The translations under genes were made by a program, and so were the position numbers. The notes beneath the pieces are model-generated. The model was not told the origin of the DNA and ran no database searches. It saw nothing but the letters and a program-made list of their open reading frames with translations. From the NCBI RefSeq assembly GCF_014649715.1, contig NZ_BMTO01000010.1:245688-309687 (forward strand): a stretch of 64,000 nucleotides of DNA. Reading direction: 5' to 3'. Numbering within the stretch: the first letter of the stretch is position 1; every line of letters starts with the position of its first letter. Shown here one piece after another: positions 7,652 to 16,212 of the stretch. The stretch comes from Streptomyces lateritius (GTDB taxonomy: Bacteria > Actinomycetota > Actinomycetes > Streptomycetales > Streptomycetaceae).

Positions 7652-8667
7652 CCGCGATCCAGTTGCTGATCGGCTTGCTGACCCTGGTGGTGAACGCCTT
7701 CTTCGTCGGCGCGGAGTTCGCCCTGATCTCCGTACGCCGCAGTCAGATCGAACCGGAGGCGGAGGCCGGGAACCGGCGGGCGCGCAGCGTCATCTGGGGT
7801 CTCGAGCACGTCTCCGCGCTGCTCGCCGCCGCGCAGCTCGGCATCACGCTGTGCACCCTGGTCCTCGGCATCGTCGCCGAGCCGGCCATCGCCCACCTGC
7901 TGGAGCCGGTCTTCGACGCGGTCGGCGTGCCGCACGGCCTGGTGCACCCGATCTCGTTCGTCATCGCGCTGGCCGTGGCGACGTACCTGCACATGCTGCT
8001 CGGCGAGATGGTTCCGAAGAACATCGCCCTCGCCGAGCCGACGCGCACCGCGCTGCTCCTCGGCCCGCCGCTGGTGACCCTCGCGCGGGCCCTGCGGCCG
8101 GTGATCTTCACGATCAACGCCTTCGCCAACGCGCTGCTCAAGCTGTTGCGCGTGGAGACGAGGGACGAGGTCTCGGCGACGTTCTCGGACGACGAGCTGG
8201 CCCGGATGGTCACCGACGCCGGTGTCGCCGGTCTGCTCGACGACCGTGCGGCGGAGCGGCTGCACGACGCCCTGGAGCTCGGCCGTCGTCCGGTGCGGGA
8301 CGTGGTCATGCCGGTGGAGCGGGTCGTGTACGCGGCGGTGGGCACGACGGCGGAGGAGCTGGAGGCGCTGGCCGCGCAGTCGGGCTTCTCCCGCTTCCCG
8401 GTGGTCGACTCGGGGCGCCGGATCCTGGGCTACCTCCATGTGAAGGACGCCCTGGACGCGTCACCGCGCGATCTGCCCTTCCCCGTGTCGGCGCTCCGTC
8501 CGATCGCCCGGGTGCGGGCGGCCACGCCGATGGACGACGTACTGACGGCGATGCGCCGCAGCCGTACGCACCTGGCGGCGGTCCTGGACGAGGACGGCAA
8601 GCTGGCCGGCCTCGTCACGATGGAGGACGTGCTGCGCAAGCTCGTGGGGCGTCCGGCGCCGTCGTAG
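7648..8667 (+). CDS. Second CNNM-type protein (DUF21 + CBS pair, no CorC_HlyC domain)
   Basis: 339 aa, translationally coupled to the preceding paralogue through ATGA. The DUF21 domain has FFVGAEFALISVRRSQIEPEAE and LGEMVPKNIALAEP. The CBS pair contains DVVMPVERVVYA, FSRFPVVDSGRRILGYLHVKD and MRRSRTHLAAVLDEDGKLAGLVTMEDVLRKLVG. The protein ends right after the second CBS motif, so it lacks the C-terminal domain of its partner. Side-by-side unequal CNNM genes are common in actinomycetes; the two may form a heteromer. A GC-rich terminator follows. Confidence 0.92.
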   Translation: MTAIQLLIGLLTLVVNAFFVGAEFALISVRRSQIEPEAEAGNRRARSVIWGLEHVSALLAAAQLGITLCTLVLGIVAEPAIAHLLEPVFDAVGVPHGLVHPISFVIALAVATYLHMLLGEMVPKNIALAEPTRTALLLGPPLVTLARALRPVIFTINAFANALLKLLRVETRDEVSATFSDDELARMVTDAGVAGLLDDRAAERLHDALELGRRPVRDVVMPVERVVYAAVGTTAEELEALAAQSGFSRFPVVDSGRRILGYLHVKDALDASPRDLPFPVSALRPIARVRAATPMDDVLTAMRRSRTHLAAVLDEDGKLAGLVTMEDVLRKLVGRPAPS

Positions 8668-8720
8668 GGCCGGCCTGTCGTAGGGCCGGCTGTCACCGCA
8701 TCACCGCAGCACCCGCAGGC

Positions 8721-8751
8721 GGGGCCCCGGGGGATCTTCGCCCCGGGCCCC
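8721..8751 (+). terminator. Intrinsic-type terminator after the CNNM pair
   Basis: GGGGCCCCGGGG pairs with CCCCGGGCCCC around GATCTTCG (one bulged base). No U-run follows, as is usual in Streptomyces. About 54 bp after the stop. Confidence 0.65.
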
Positions 8752-8802
8752 GTCTGATGTCGGCCCGGCGTCCGGCGGGTCACCTCCGGCGGTCCGCCTC
8801 CG

Positions 8803-8833
8803 TGGACCCGGCCCGCATACCGCACGGTATGAT
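8803..8833 (+). promoter_or_regulatory. Promoter of the SGNH hydrolase gene
   Basis: TGGACC (8803-8808), 19-bp spacer, TATGAT (8828-8833). The ATG at 8843 is nine bases after the -10 box, so the transcript has little or no leader. Confidence 0.5.
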
Positions 8834-8842
8834 CGCTCCGCC

Positions 8843-9625
8843 ATGGAGATGAATGCCACCTACACCAGTCTTGTCGCCGTGGGCGACAGCTTCACCGAGG
8901 GCATGTCGGACCGACTGCCCGACGGGACCTACCGGGGGTGGGCGGACCTCCTCGCGACCCGGCTGGCCGCCCGTACGCCCGACTTCCGGTACGCCAACCT
9001 CGCCGTCCGGGGAAAGCTCATCGGGCAGATCGTCGAGGAGCAGGTGGACGTGGCCGCCGCCATGAAGGCGGACGTGGTGACCCTGGTCGGCGGCCTGAAC
9101 GACACCCTGCGCCCGAAGTGCGACATGGGACGGGTACGGGGCCTGCTCACCGAGGCGGTCGAGAAACTGGCACCGTCCTGCGGACAGCTGGTCCTGATGC
9201 GCAGCCCTGGCCGCAACGGTCCGGTCATGGAGCGCTTCCGGGCTCGCATGGAGGAGCTCTTCGGGTACGTCGACGAGCTCGCAGCCCGTCACGGCGCCCT
9301 GGTGGTCGACCTGTACGGCGCGCCCGCCCTCGGTGACCAGCGGATGTGGGACGTCGACCGGCTCCACCTGACCGGCGAGGGGCACCGGCGCGTGGCCGAG
9401 GCCGTGTGGCAGGCCCTGGGCATGGACCCGGAGGACGACTGGCGGGCGCCGCTGCCGCCGGCCCTGCCCCCGGGCTGGGTGACGCGGCGGATCGGCGACG
9501 CGCGCTTCGCCAGGGAGCACCTCGGCCCGTGGATCGGGCGCCGCCTCACCGGGCGCTCCTCCGGCGACGGCCGCCCGGCCAAGCGCCCGGACCTGCTGCC
9601 GTACCACCTGCCGCCGGAGTCCTGA
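8843..9625 (+). CDS. SGNH/GDSL-family hydrolase
   Basis: 260-aa esterase/lipase-like protein. Block I VAVGDSFTEGMSD carries the nucleophile Ser, the block III-like GGLNDTLRP carries the oxyanion Asn, and block V DVDRLHLTGEGHRRVAE carries the Asp/His pair. There is no signal peptide, so it should act in the cytoplasm. A C-terminal extension of about 70 residues after the catalytic His is basic and Pro-rich (LPPALPPGWVTRR to the end). ATG 8849 is an alternative start. The substrate is not predictable; many streptomycete paralogues exist. Confidence 0.88.
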   Translation: MEMNATYTSLVAVGDSFTEGMSDRLPDGTYRGWADLLATRLAARTPDFRYANLAVRGKLIGQIVEEQVDVAAAMKADVVTLVGGLNDTLRPKCDMGRVRGLLTEAVEKLAPSCGQLVLMRSPGRNGPVMERFRARMEELFGYVDELAARHGALVVDLYGAPALGDQRMWDVDRLHLTGEGHRRVAEAVWQALGMDPEDDWRAPLPPALPPGWVTRRIGDARFAREHLGPWIGRRLTGRSSGDGRPAKRPDLLPYHLPPES

Positions 9626-9652
9626 CAGGCGGGCGGGAGCGGGCGTGACGGG

Positions 9653-9671
9653 CGTCTCGTAGCAAGAGACG
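9653..9671 (+). terminator. Hairpin between the SGNH gene and purB
   Basis: CGTCTC (9653-9658) pairs with GAGACG (9666-9671) around a 7-nt loop, 27 bp after the stop. A short stem, so only a plausible terminator. Confidence 0.4.
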
Positions 9672-9707
9672 AACCCGGCCGTGGCGCTGGCCTGCACAAA
9701 CCGCCAG

Positions 9708-9713
9708 TAGAAT
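9708..9713 (+). promoter_or_regulatory. purB -10 box (leaderless start)
   Basis: TAGAAT ends eight bases before the GTG at 9722 and there is no Shine-Dalgarno sequence, which fits a leaderless transcript. No clear -35 box. Confidence 0.5.
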
Positions 9714-9721
9714 CAGGTCAC

Positions 9722-11161
9722 GTGACTGCTGCTGCGAAGCCCCGTATCCCCAATGTCCTGGCCGGCCGCTACGCCTCCGCGGAGCTCGCCGTCCTCTGGT
9801 CCCCCGAGCAGAAGGTGAAGCTGGAGCGCCGGCTGTGGCTCGCGGTGCTGCGTGCCCAGAAGGACCTCGGGATCGAGGTTCCGGACGCGGCCCTCGCCGA
9901 CTACGAGCGCGTGCTCGACCAGGTCGACCTCGCCTCCATCGCCGAGCGTGAGAAGGTCACCCGGCACGACGTGAAGGCCCGCATCGAGGAGTTCAACGCC
10001 CTCGCCGGTCACGAGCACGTCCACAAGGGCATGACCTCCCGCGACCTGACCGAGAACGTCGAGCAGCTGCAGATCCGCCTCTCGCTGGAGCTGATGCGCG
10101 ACCGCGCCGTCGCGGTCCTCGCCCGCCTCGGCAAGCTCTCCGGGGAGTACGCCGAGCTGGTCATGGCCGGCCGCTCCCACAACGTCGCCGCCCAGGCCAC
10201 GACGCTCGGCAAGCGTTTCGCGACGGCCGCCGACGAGCTGCTCGTCGCCTACGGCCGTCTCGAGGAACTGCTCGCGCGCTACCCGCTGCGCGGCATCAAG
10301 GGCCCGGTCGGCACAGCGCAGGACATGCTCGACCTGCTCGGCGGCGACGCGGCCAAGCTGGCGGAGCTGGAGCAGCGCATCGCCGGTCACCTCGGCTTCG
10401 CGCACGCCTTCACCTCGGTGGGCCAGGTCTACCCCCGCTCGCTCGACTACGACGTCGTCACCGCGCTCGTCCAGCTGGCCGCCGCTCCGTCCTCGGTCGC
10501 CAAGACGATTCGTCTGATGGCCGGCCACGAGCTGGTCACCGAGGGCTTCAAGCCCGGCCAGGTCGGCTCCTCCGCGATGCCGCACAAGATGAACACCCGC
10601 TCCTGCGAGCGTGTGAACGGCCTCATGGTCATCCTGCGCGGATACGCGTCGATGACCGGCGAGCTGGCCGGCGACCAGTGGAACGAGGGCGACGTCTCCT
10701 GCTCGGTGGTCCGCCGGGTGGCGCTGCCGGACGCGTTCTTCGCCCTCGACGGTCTCCTGGAGACCTTCCTGACCGTGCTCGACGAGTTCGGCGCCTTCCC
10801 GGCCGTCGTGGCCCGCGAGCTCGACCGCTACCTCCCCTTCCTGGCCACCACCAAGGTCCTGATGGGTGCCGTACGCGCCGGGGTCGGCCGCGAGCTCGCC
10901 CACGAGGCCATCAAGGAGAACGCCGTCGCCTCCGCCCTCGCCATGCGCGAGCAGGGAGCCGAGCGCAACGAGCTGCTCGACAAGCTGGCCGCCGACGAGC
11001 GGATCCCGCTGGACCGGGCGCAGCTCGACGCGCTGATGGCGGACAAGCTGTCGTTCACCGGCGCCGCCGCCGGCCAGGTCGCGGCCGTGGTCTCCCGTAT
11101 CGAGGAGATCGTCAAGCAGCGTCCCGAGGCCGCCACGTACACCCCCGGGTCGATCCTCTGA
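9722..11161 (+). CDS. purB: Adenylosuccinate lyase
   Basis: 479-aa fumarase/aspartase-superfamily enzyme that releases fumarate at two steps of purine synthesis (SAICAR to AICAR, and adenylosuccinate to AMP). Motifs: HEHVHKGMTSRDLTENVEQ near residue 100, GRSHNVAAQATTLGKRF near 155, and the signature loop GSSAMPHKMNTRSCERVNGL near 280. The start GTG lies just after a -10 box with no ribosome site. Its last bases overlap a possible CTG start for the glycosylase gene downstream. Confidence 0.97.
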   Translation: MTAAAKPRIPNVLAGRYASAELAVLWSPEQKVKLERRLWLAVLRAQKDLGIEVPDAALADYERVLDQVDLASIAEREKVTRHDVKARIEEFNALAGHEHVHKGMTSRDLTENVEQLQIRLSLELMRDRAVAVLARLGKLSGEYAELVMAGRSHNVAAQATTLGKRFATAADELLVAYGRLEELLARYPLRGIKGPVGTAQDMLDLLGGDAAKLAELEQRIAGHLGFAHAFTSVGQVYPRSLDYDVVTALVQLAAAPSSVAKTIRLMAGHELVTEGFKPGQVGSSAMPHKMNTRSCERVNGLMVILRGYASMTGELAGDQWNEGDVSCSVVRRVALPDAFFALDGLLETFLTVLDEFGAFPAVVARELDRYLPFLATTKVLMGAVRAGVGRELAHEAIKENAVASALAMREQGAERNELLDKLAADERIPLDRAQLDALMADKLSFTGAAAGQVAAVVSRIEEIVKQRPEAATYTPGSIL

Positions 11162-11751
11162 CCGGGTTCTCGCCGCAGGAGCTCGAGGCCGCTCGCGACC
11201 GTGTCGTCCCCGACGTGGTCGCGGGCGGCCTCTCCGTGCTCTTCTGCGGCATCAATCCGGGGCTGATGTCGGCGGCCACCGGCCACCACTTCGCGCGCCC
11301 GGGCAATCGGTTCTGGCCGGTGCTCGAACTGTCCGGCTTCACCCCGCGCAGGCTGAAACCGTCGGAGCAGGAGGAGTTGCTCTCGTACGGTCTCGGCATC
11401 ACGAACGTGGTCGCACGGGCGAGCGCGCGGGCCGACGAGGTGAGCGACGAGGAGTTCCGCGAGGGCGGCAGACTGCTGACCGAGCGGGTGGAGCGGCTGC
11501 GGCCGAGGTGGCTGGCGGTCGTCGGCATCACCGCGTACCGCACGGCGTTCGGGGAGCGCCGTGCCGTCGTCGGCCCGCAGGAGCGGACCGTCGGGGAGAC
11601 CCGGATCTGGGTCCTGCCCAACCCGAGCGGGCTCAACGCGCACTGGTCGGTGGGGGCGATGGCGGAGGAGTTCGCCCGACTGCGGGAGGCCGCGGGGGTC
11701 GAGGACCGACGGGGTCCGGACGGATCCCTCAGGGCGGGTCGACCGTCGTGA
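11158..11751 (+). CDS. mug: Mismatch-specific (G/U, G/T) uracil-DNA glycosylase, Mug family
   Basis: Removes uracil or thymine from mispairs and starts base-excision repair. The catalytic motif FCGINPGLMSAATGHHFARPGNRFW and the C-terminal NPSGLNAHW match Mug/TDG. The start is uncertain: the frame has no ATG, and the only early candidates are CTG at 11158, whose CTGA overlaps the purB stop, or GTG at 11215. The longer form keeps SPQELEAARDRVVPDVVAGGL, which looks coding and extends past the E. coli Mug N-terminus. Coupling with purB is inferred. The last 23 bp overlap the convergent next gene. Confidence 0.85.
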   Translation: MTGFSPQELEAARDRVVPDVVAGGLSVLFCGINPGLMSAATGHHFARPGNRFWPVLELSGFTPRRLKPSEQEELLSYGLGITNVVARASARADEVSDEEFREGGRLLTERVERLRPRWLAVVGITAYRTAFGERRAVVGPQERTVGETRIWVLPNPSGLNAHWSVGAMAEEFARLREAAGVEDRRGPDGSLRAGRPS

Positions 11752-12166
11752 CGACGGCGAGGAGCTGGAAGGGCAGCTCCTTGTCCCAGTTCGAGACGCC
11801 GAGGGCGGTCCACCGGCCCTCCACCCGCCACAGGTGCAGATCGGGCGCCTGGCCGCTCAGCGAGGACCAGGGCTCCGGTATGTCCTCGCCCGCCATGCCG
11901 CGCTCCAGGAGAGACCAGAGCCCCATGATCCGCGGCGGTCCCCAGCGCGCCGCGAGCAGCACCGACAGCGCGACCCGTTCCGCTTCGTACTGGTCGGCGA
12001 CCTCCAACCAACGGGTGCCGTCGTCCTCCCAGAACTCCTCGCTGGTGGCGAGCTCGGCGATGTGGAAGCCCGGGCCGCTCTCTCCCAGCTCCGTCCGGCC
12101 CGGCGCCTCGGGGAAGGCGCGGGAGCGGAGTAAGTCGATCGCTGCCAGGTGGCGTGCCGTGGTCAT
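11729..12166 (-). CDS. Conserved hypothetical protein with early TTA codon
   Basis: 145 aa, starting MTTARHLAAIDLLRS. I do not recognise a domain. It is soluble, slightly acidic and Trp-rich in the second half (EFWEDDG, LWSLLERGMAG, EPWSSLSGQAPDLHLWRVEGRW), reminiscent of small streptomycete proteins of unknown function. The 12th codon is TTA (complement of 12131-12133), so expression probably needs the bldA tRNA. The 3' end overlaps mug by 23 bp on the opposite strand. A longer in-frame upstream extension is basic and Arg-rich and is not believed. Confidence 0.7.
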   Translation of the reverse strand: MTTARHLAAIDLLRSRAFPEAPGRTELGESGPGFHIAELATSEEFWEDDGTRWLEVADQYEAERVALSVLLAARWGPPRIMGLWSLLERGMAGEDIPEPWSSLSGQAPDLHLWRVEGRWTALGVSNWDKELPFQLLAVVTTVDPP

Positions 12167-12364
12167 GACCCCAGTAAAGCGCCGCCCACTGACAATTGGC
12201 GTTCCGTCAGACCTCACCCGCCTCACCCGCCGCATCACCCATCGCCTCACCCGCGGCTTCGCCCCGGCGCTCCGGCGGTCGAGCCGGCCGAGGGGGGCGC
12301 TCGCCGCACCCCCGGGCATTGAGTACCATCCGGCAAACATGTGCACGAGCTGGAGGGACACACG

Positions 12365-13522
12365 GTGGGGCGGCTGACCGGCGGGGATCCGTCGCTGCTG
12401 CGGCGGATCAATTCCGCGGTGGTACTCCATGCTCTGCGGGGCGCCGACGCGCTCACACTCACGGACCTGACCCGGGTCACGGGTCTGTCGCGCCCGACGG
12501 TCGAGGGCGTGGTCGAGGGGCTGATCGTCGGGGGGCTCGTCGTCGAGGCGGCGCCCGAGGAGGGCGAGGCCCGGCGGCAGGGGCGGCCGGCGCGGAGGTT
12601 CCGCTTCCGGGCGGAGGCCGGGCACCTGCTGGGGATCGAGATCGTCCCGCACCGGGTCGCCGCGCTGCTCTCGGGGCTCGACGGACGGATCATCGGCGCC
12701 GGGGCCCGCGAGGTCTCCGAGACGGCTCCCGCGGACGAGCGCCTGGAGCGGGTCCGTACGGTGGTCGCCGACGTGCTGCGCAGGGCCGGCGTCCCGCGCG
12801 CCAACCTACGGGCGGTCGGGGTGGGGACGCCGGGGATCGTGGAGGCGGACGGGACCGTGCGGCTCGGTACCGCGCTGCCCGGCTGGACCGGCCTGGCGCT
12901 CGGGGAGCGGTTGAGGCGGTCGTTCCGCTGCCCGGTGCTGGTGGAGAACGACGCGAACGCGGCGGCCGTCGCCGAGCACTGGAAGGGCGCGGCGACCGAC
13001 TCCGACGACATCGTCTTCGTCCTCGCCGGGTTGAGCCCCGGCGCGGGTTCGCTGATCGGGGGGCGTCTGCACCGCGGGTACGGCGGGGCGGCCGGGGAGA
13101 TCGGGGCGCTGCATCTGCTCGGCCGCGGGGTGACCCCCGAGCATCTGCTGTCGACCACGGACGAACCCCTTCACCCGTTGGACGAACAGGCGGTCGCCGA
13201 GGTGTTCGCGCTGGCCCGGAGGGGTGACGCCCGGGCCGGAGCCGCCGTGGAGCGGTTCACTCAGCGTCTGGTGCACGACGTGGCGGCCCTGGTCCTCGCG
13301 CTCGACCCGGAACTGGTGGTGATCGGTGGCTGGGCCGCCGGCCTGGACGGCGTCCTGCAGCCGCTGCGCGACGAACTCGCCCGCTTCTGCCTGCGGCCCC
13401 CGCGGGTGGTCCTGTCGATGCTGGGCGAGGCGGCGGTGGGCACGGGCGCGCTGCGTCTGGCCCTGGACCATGTGGAGGAGCAGCTCTTCGCGGTGGACGC
13501 CACGGTGACGGCCCGCCGCTGA
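12365..13522 (+). CDS. ROK family transcriptional regulator
   Basis: 385 aa: N-terminal winged helix (about 5-75; LTDLTRVTGLSRPTVEGVVEGLIV) followed by a ROK sugar-kinase-like domain (GIEIVPHRVAALLSGLDG, VGVGTPGIVEADG, VENDANAAAVAEHW, ELVVIGGWAAGLDG). GTG 12365 is preferred because GGAGGG lies 9 bp upstream; ATG 12341 is an alternative. The ROK zinc motif CxCGxxGC is absent: after GEIGALHLLGRGV there are no cysteines. It probably represses sugar genes in response to a sugar or sugar phosphate, but no sugar operon is adjacent. The upstream gap has repeats of CCTCACCCGC near 12212-12255. Confidence 0.88.
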   Translation: MGRLTGGDPSLLRRINSAVVLHALRGADALTLTDLTRVTGLSRPTVEGVVEGLIVGGLVVEAAPEEGEARRQGRPARRFRFRAEAGHLLGIEIVPHRVAALLSGLDGRIIGAGAREVSETAPADERLERVRTVVADVLRRAGVPRANLRAVGVGTPGIVEADGTVRLGTALPGWTGLALGERLRRSFRCPVLVENDANAAAVAEHWKGAATDSDDIVFVLAGLSPGAGSLIGGRLHRGYGGAAGEIGALHLLGRGVTPEHLLSTTDEPLHPLDEQAVAEVFALARRGDARAGAAVERFTQRLVHDVAALVLALDPELVVIGGWAAGLDGVLQPLRDELARFCLRPPRVVLSMLGEAAVGTGALRLALDHVEEQLFAVDATVTARR

Positions 13523-13569
13523 CGGGCGGGGGCGGACGAGCGGGCGGACAGAGCACAAGGGGCCATGGC

Positions 13570-14433
13570 TCAGGGCTCCACCGCGGGCACGTCGGCAGCC
13601 GCAGCCGGACGGGAAGGCCGCTCGTCGTCCCGGTCCGGGTCGGCCGCGGGGTGGGAGACGCGGAGTTTCGATTGACCATGGGGCAGTTGTTCCCAGTCGT
13701 CCATGAAGCGGGCGACGAGGCCGTGCTTCGCGGCCAGCCGCGTCAGCGTTTCCGTGCGGTAGTAGAAGTCCTCCCCCAGCACGTGGTGTTCGACTCCCTC
13801 CGTGCGGTCGAAGGTGAAGTCGAAGAATCCGCCGGGTGCCAGCACGCGTCCGACGTGCGCCAGGCATTCGTCGATGACGTCGGCCGGCGAGTGCGAGAAG
13901 ACACTGTGGGCGTGTACCACCGTGAACCAGGCGTCCGGAAGGAAGTCCAGCTTCAGGTCGTCGACGGGGGTCAGATAGGGGCGCTTGGCCTGCAGACCGT
14001 AGCGGACCAGCGTCTTCTTGGCCTCGATGAGGATGTCGGGGGAGATGTCGATCCCGTAGTAGTGGCCGGGCTCCAGGTACTCGATGAACCGCCAGCCGGC
14101 GCGCAGGTTGCCGCAGCCGATCTCCAGCATCCGGTCCCGCGGCGTCAGCCCGTGCCCCACCAGGTAGTCGTACTGCATCTGTCCGATGGCCAGCCAGCGG
14201 TCGTGCGAGGGTCCGCCACCGACCGCCGCCTCGGGGCTGCGTGCCGTGTCGGAGGCCATCACGGCCCGGTAGTAGGCGACATGGCTGCCCCGGTGCCGCA
14301 GCCGCAGCCAGCTGTCCCGCCCCGCCCGGCGCAGGTAGGGCACAACGCGCTCCGGATGCCGCAGCGCGTAGCGCATCTTGTGGCCGAGCCGTGAACGGTT
14401 CACCGACAGGTGCGATGCGGGTCCGTGCTGCAT
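13570..14433 (-). CDS. Class I SAM-dependent methyltransferase
   Basis: 287 aa. Motif I LEIGCGNLRAGWRFIEYLEPGHYYGIDIS is near residues 103-131; VLAPGGFFDFTFDRTEG is the post-motif region. An N-terminal 75 residues (basic, RYALRHPERVVPYLRRAGRDSW) precedes the fold, and the tail is Asp/Pro-rich. Divergent from a large membrane protein across a 197-bp gap, suggesting a shared surface-glycan or lipid function, but this is inference only. Convergent with the ROK gene with a 47-bp gap. Confidence 0.85.
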   Translation of the reverse strand: MQHGPASHLSVNRSRLGHKMRYALRHPERVVPYLRRAGRDSWLRLRHRGSHVAYYRAVMASDTARSPEAAVGGGPSHDRWLAIGQMQYDYLVGHGLTPRDRMLEIGCGNLRAGWRFIEYLEPGHYYGIDISPDILIEAKKTLVRYGLQAKRPYLTPVDDLKLDFLPDAWFTVVHAHSVFSHSPADVIDECLAHVGRVLAPGGFFDFTFDRTEGVEHHVLGEDFYYRTETLTRLAAKHGLVARFMDDWEQLPHGQSKLRVSHPAADPDRDDERPSRPAAAADVPAVEP

Positions 14434-14630
14434 GAAGGCCTCCGAGCCGTGTGTGGGCCGCCCCCTTGTCGGATGCTAACCACGGGCGTCGGGACGCGCC
14501 CCTCGCCCGTTCGGGAGAACCGTTCAGCCGAGTGCCCCGCCCCGCGTGGTGGACCCGGCACGGCCCCCGCAGCGTGGAGAGGTCAGGCCGGGGAATCGTC
14601 ACCCGCCGCCCCTTCGAGCGAGGCCAGGAC

Positions 14631-16160
14631 ATGCAGGAAACACGATTCGTCTCCGGCCCACCGGAGCGGCCGCCGCGCGCGGAGCCCGAGCGCGGCTCTC
14701 CGCACGGGGCGGCCGCACGTCCACTGCCCCTGCTGGCGGGCGTCGGCGCCGCCTTCGCTCTCGTCCACCTCGCACTGGTCGCGCCCGGTCTCGGACTTGG
14801 CTGGGACGAGACCGTGTACGTCAGTCAGGTGAGCCCACAGGCACCGGCGGCCTTCTTCAGCGCGCCCCGGGCCCGGGGCATCACCTACCTCGTCGCTCCG
14901 GTCGCGGCGCTGACCACCTCCACGTCGGCGCTCCGCGTGTACATGGCCGTGCTGGCGGGCTGCGGCCTGTTCCTGGCCCTGTGGATGTGGCGACGGCTGC
15001 TGCCCGCTCCCGTGCTCGCGATCGCCGGGGCGCTGTTCGCGAGCCTGTGGGTGACGATGTTCTACGCCTCGCAGGCGATGCCCAACCTCTGGGTCGCCTA
15101 CGGGGCCGTCGCCGCGGTCGGTTGCTTCCTACGGGCCGCACGGGACCCCGGCGACGGTCGCGCGCTGATCGTCATGGGCGCCGGGGTGGCGTTCGCCGCG
15201 CTGATGCGTCCGTCCGACGCGGTGTGGCTGGCCCTGGCGCTCGTGGTGGCGGCCCTGGTGATGCCGCGTACGCGTGGCAGGGGTCTGCTGGTTCTCGTGG
15301 CGGTCGCCGGCGTGGCTGTCGGATGCGCCGAGTGGGTGATCGAGGCGTACGTCCACTACGGCGGCCTCGCCGCCCGGCTGCGGCGGGCCAGCGAGATCCA
15401 GGGCCATCTCGGCTGGTACTTCGCCGTCGACGACCACGTGCGGGCCCTGGGCGGCCGGGCGCTGTGCCGGCCCTGCAACGTGCCCTGGCGGTACCCCGTC
15501 TCCGCCCTGTGGTTCTTCGCGCTGCCGCTGCTCGTGGCGGGCGGAGTCGTGTCCGCCGTCCGCGCCCGGAACCGCACACCTATCCTCCTCGCGACGGCGG
15601 TGGGGGTGGTGCTGGCGGCGCCGTATCTGCTCACCGTCGGATACGCGGCGCCCCGTTTCCTGCTTCCGGCCTACGCGCTGATGGCCCTGCCCGTGGCCCA
15701 GTGCCTGCTCTGGGCGTGCCTCGCCCCGCTTCGGTGGCGGCGCACCGCGGCAGGCCTCGTCATCCTGGCCGTCGTCGCCCACCTGGCGATCCAGTACGTC
15801 CTGGTCGTAGGGGTGGCGAACCGGGTACGGCGCGACGCCGTGGACCTCACGCGGATCGCGGCCGAACTGCGTGCCCAGGGCGTGCGACCGCCGTGCGTGA
15901 TCAGCGGCGAAGAGGCGATCCGGATCGCGTTCCGTACCGGCTGCGCCTCCCGTCAGCCGGGCGGTCACGACGGAAGCATCACGCCGCGCGCCCTCGCGGC
16001 AATGGCCCTTCAGCAGCCCGTCGCGGTCCTCGTCGCCGACAAGGGGCGTCCTCCCGCGCACGCCCGCGAGTGGCGCGTCCACCCGCTTCCCGGCCTGGGT
16101 CCCCGGACCGGTTTCCGCGCCTACCTGTCACCTGCCGTCCTCCCGCGTCCGACAGGTTGA
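14631..16160 (+). CDS. Polytopic membrane protein, GT-C glycosyltransferase-like
   Basis: 509 aa with about ten hydrophobic segments between residues 35 and 415. The first extracytoplasmic loop carries LGWDETVYVSQ, the Asp-Glu motif typical of GT-C enzymes such as PMT/ArnT (GT39-like) that use lipid-linked sugars. The soluble C-terminal 90 residues follow the last membrane segment (VISGEEAIRIAFRTGCAS and onward). ATG 14631 has AGG-rich sequence upstream; a longer frame from 14451 is Arg-rich and unlikely. Catalytic function is inferred from topology and one motif; it could be a non-enzymatic membrane protein. Confidence 0.7.
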   Translation: MQETRFVSGPPERPPRAEPERGSPHGAAARPLPLLAGVGAAFALVHLALVAPGLGLGWDETVYVSQVSPQAPAAFFSAPRARGITYLVAPVAALTTSTSALRVYMAVLAGCGLFLALWMWRRLLPAPVLAIAGALFASLWVTMFYASQAMPNLWVAYGAVAAVGCFLRAARDPGDGRALIVMGAGVAFAALMRPSDAVWLALALVVAALVMPRTRGRGLLVLVAVAGVAVGCAEWVIEAYVHYGGLAARLRRASEIQGHLGWYFAVDDHVRALGGRALCRPCNVPWRYPVSALWFFALPLLVAGGVVSAVRARNRTPILLATAVGVVLAAPYLLTVGYAAPRFLLPAYALMALPVAQCLLWACLAPLRWRRTAAGLVILAVVAHLAIQYVLVVGVANRVRRDAVDLTRIAAELRAQGVRPPCVISGEEAIRIAFRTGCASRQPGGHDGSITPRALAAMALQQPVAVLVADKGRPPAHAREWRVHPLPGLGPRTGFRAYLSPAVLPRPTG

Positions 16161-16212
16161 GACCTCCGGGAGAGTGGCGTCTGCGTCAGGAGGCCGGCAA
16201 GGCGCCCAGAGG

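Noticed and set aside
12806..14632. 608-codon minus-strand frame over the ROK and methyltransferase genes
   Set aside because: Composition is random Arg/Pro/Gly; both strands already hold well-supported genes in other frames.
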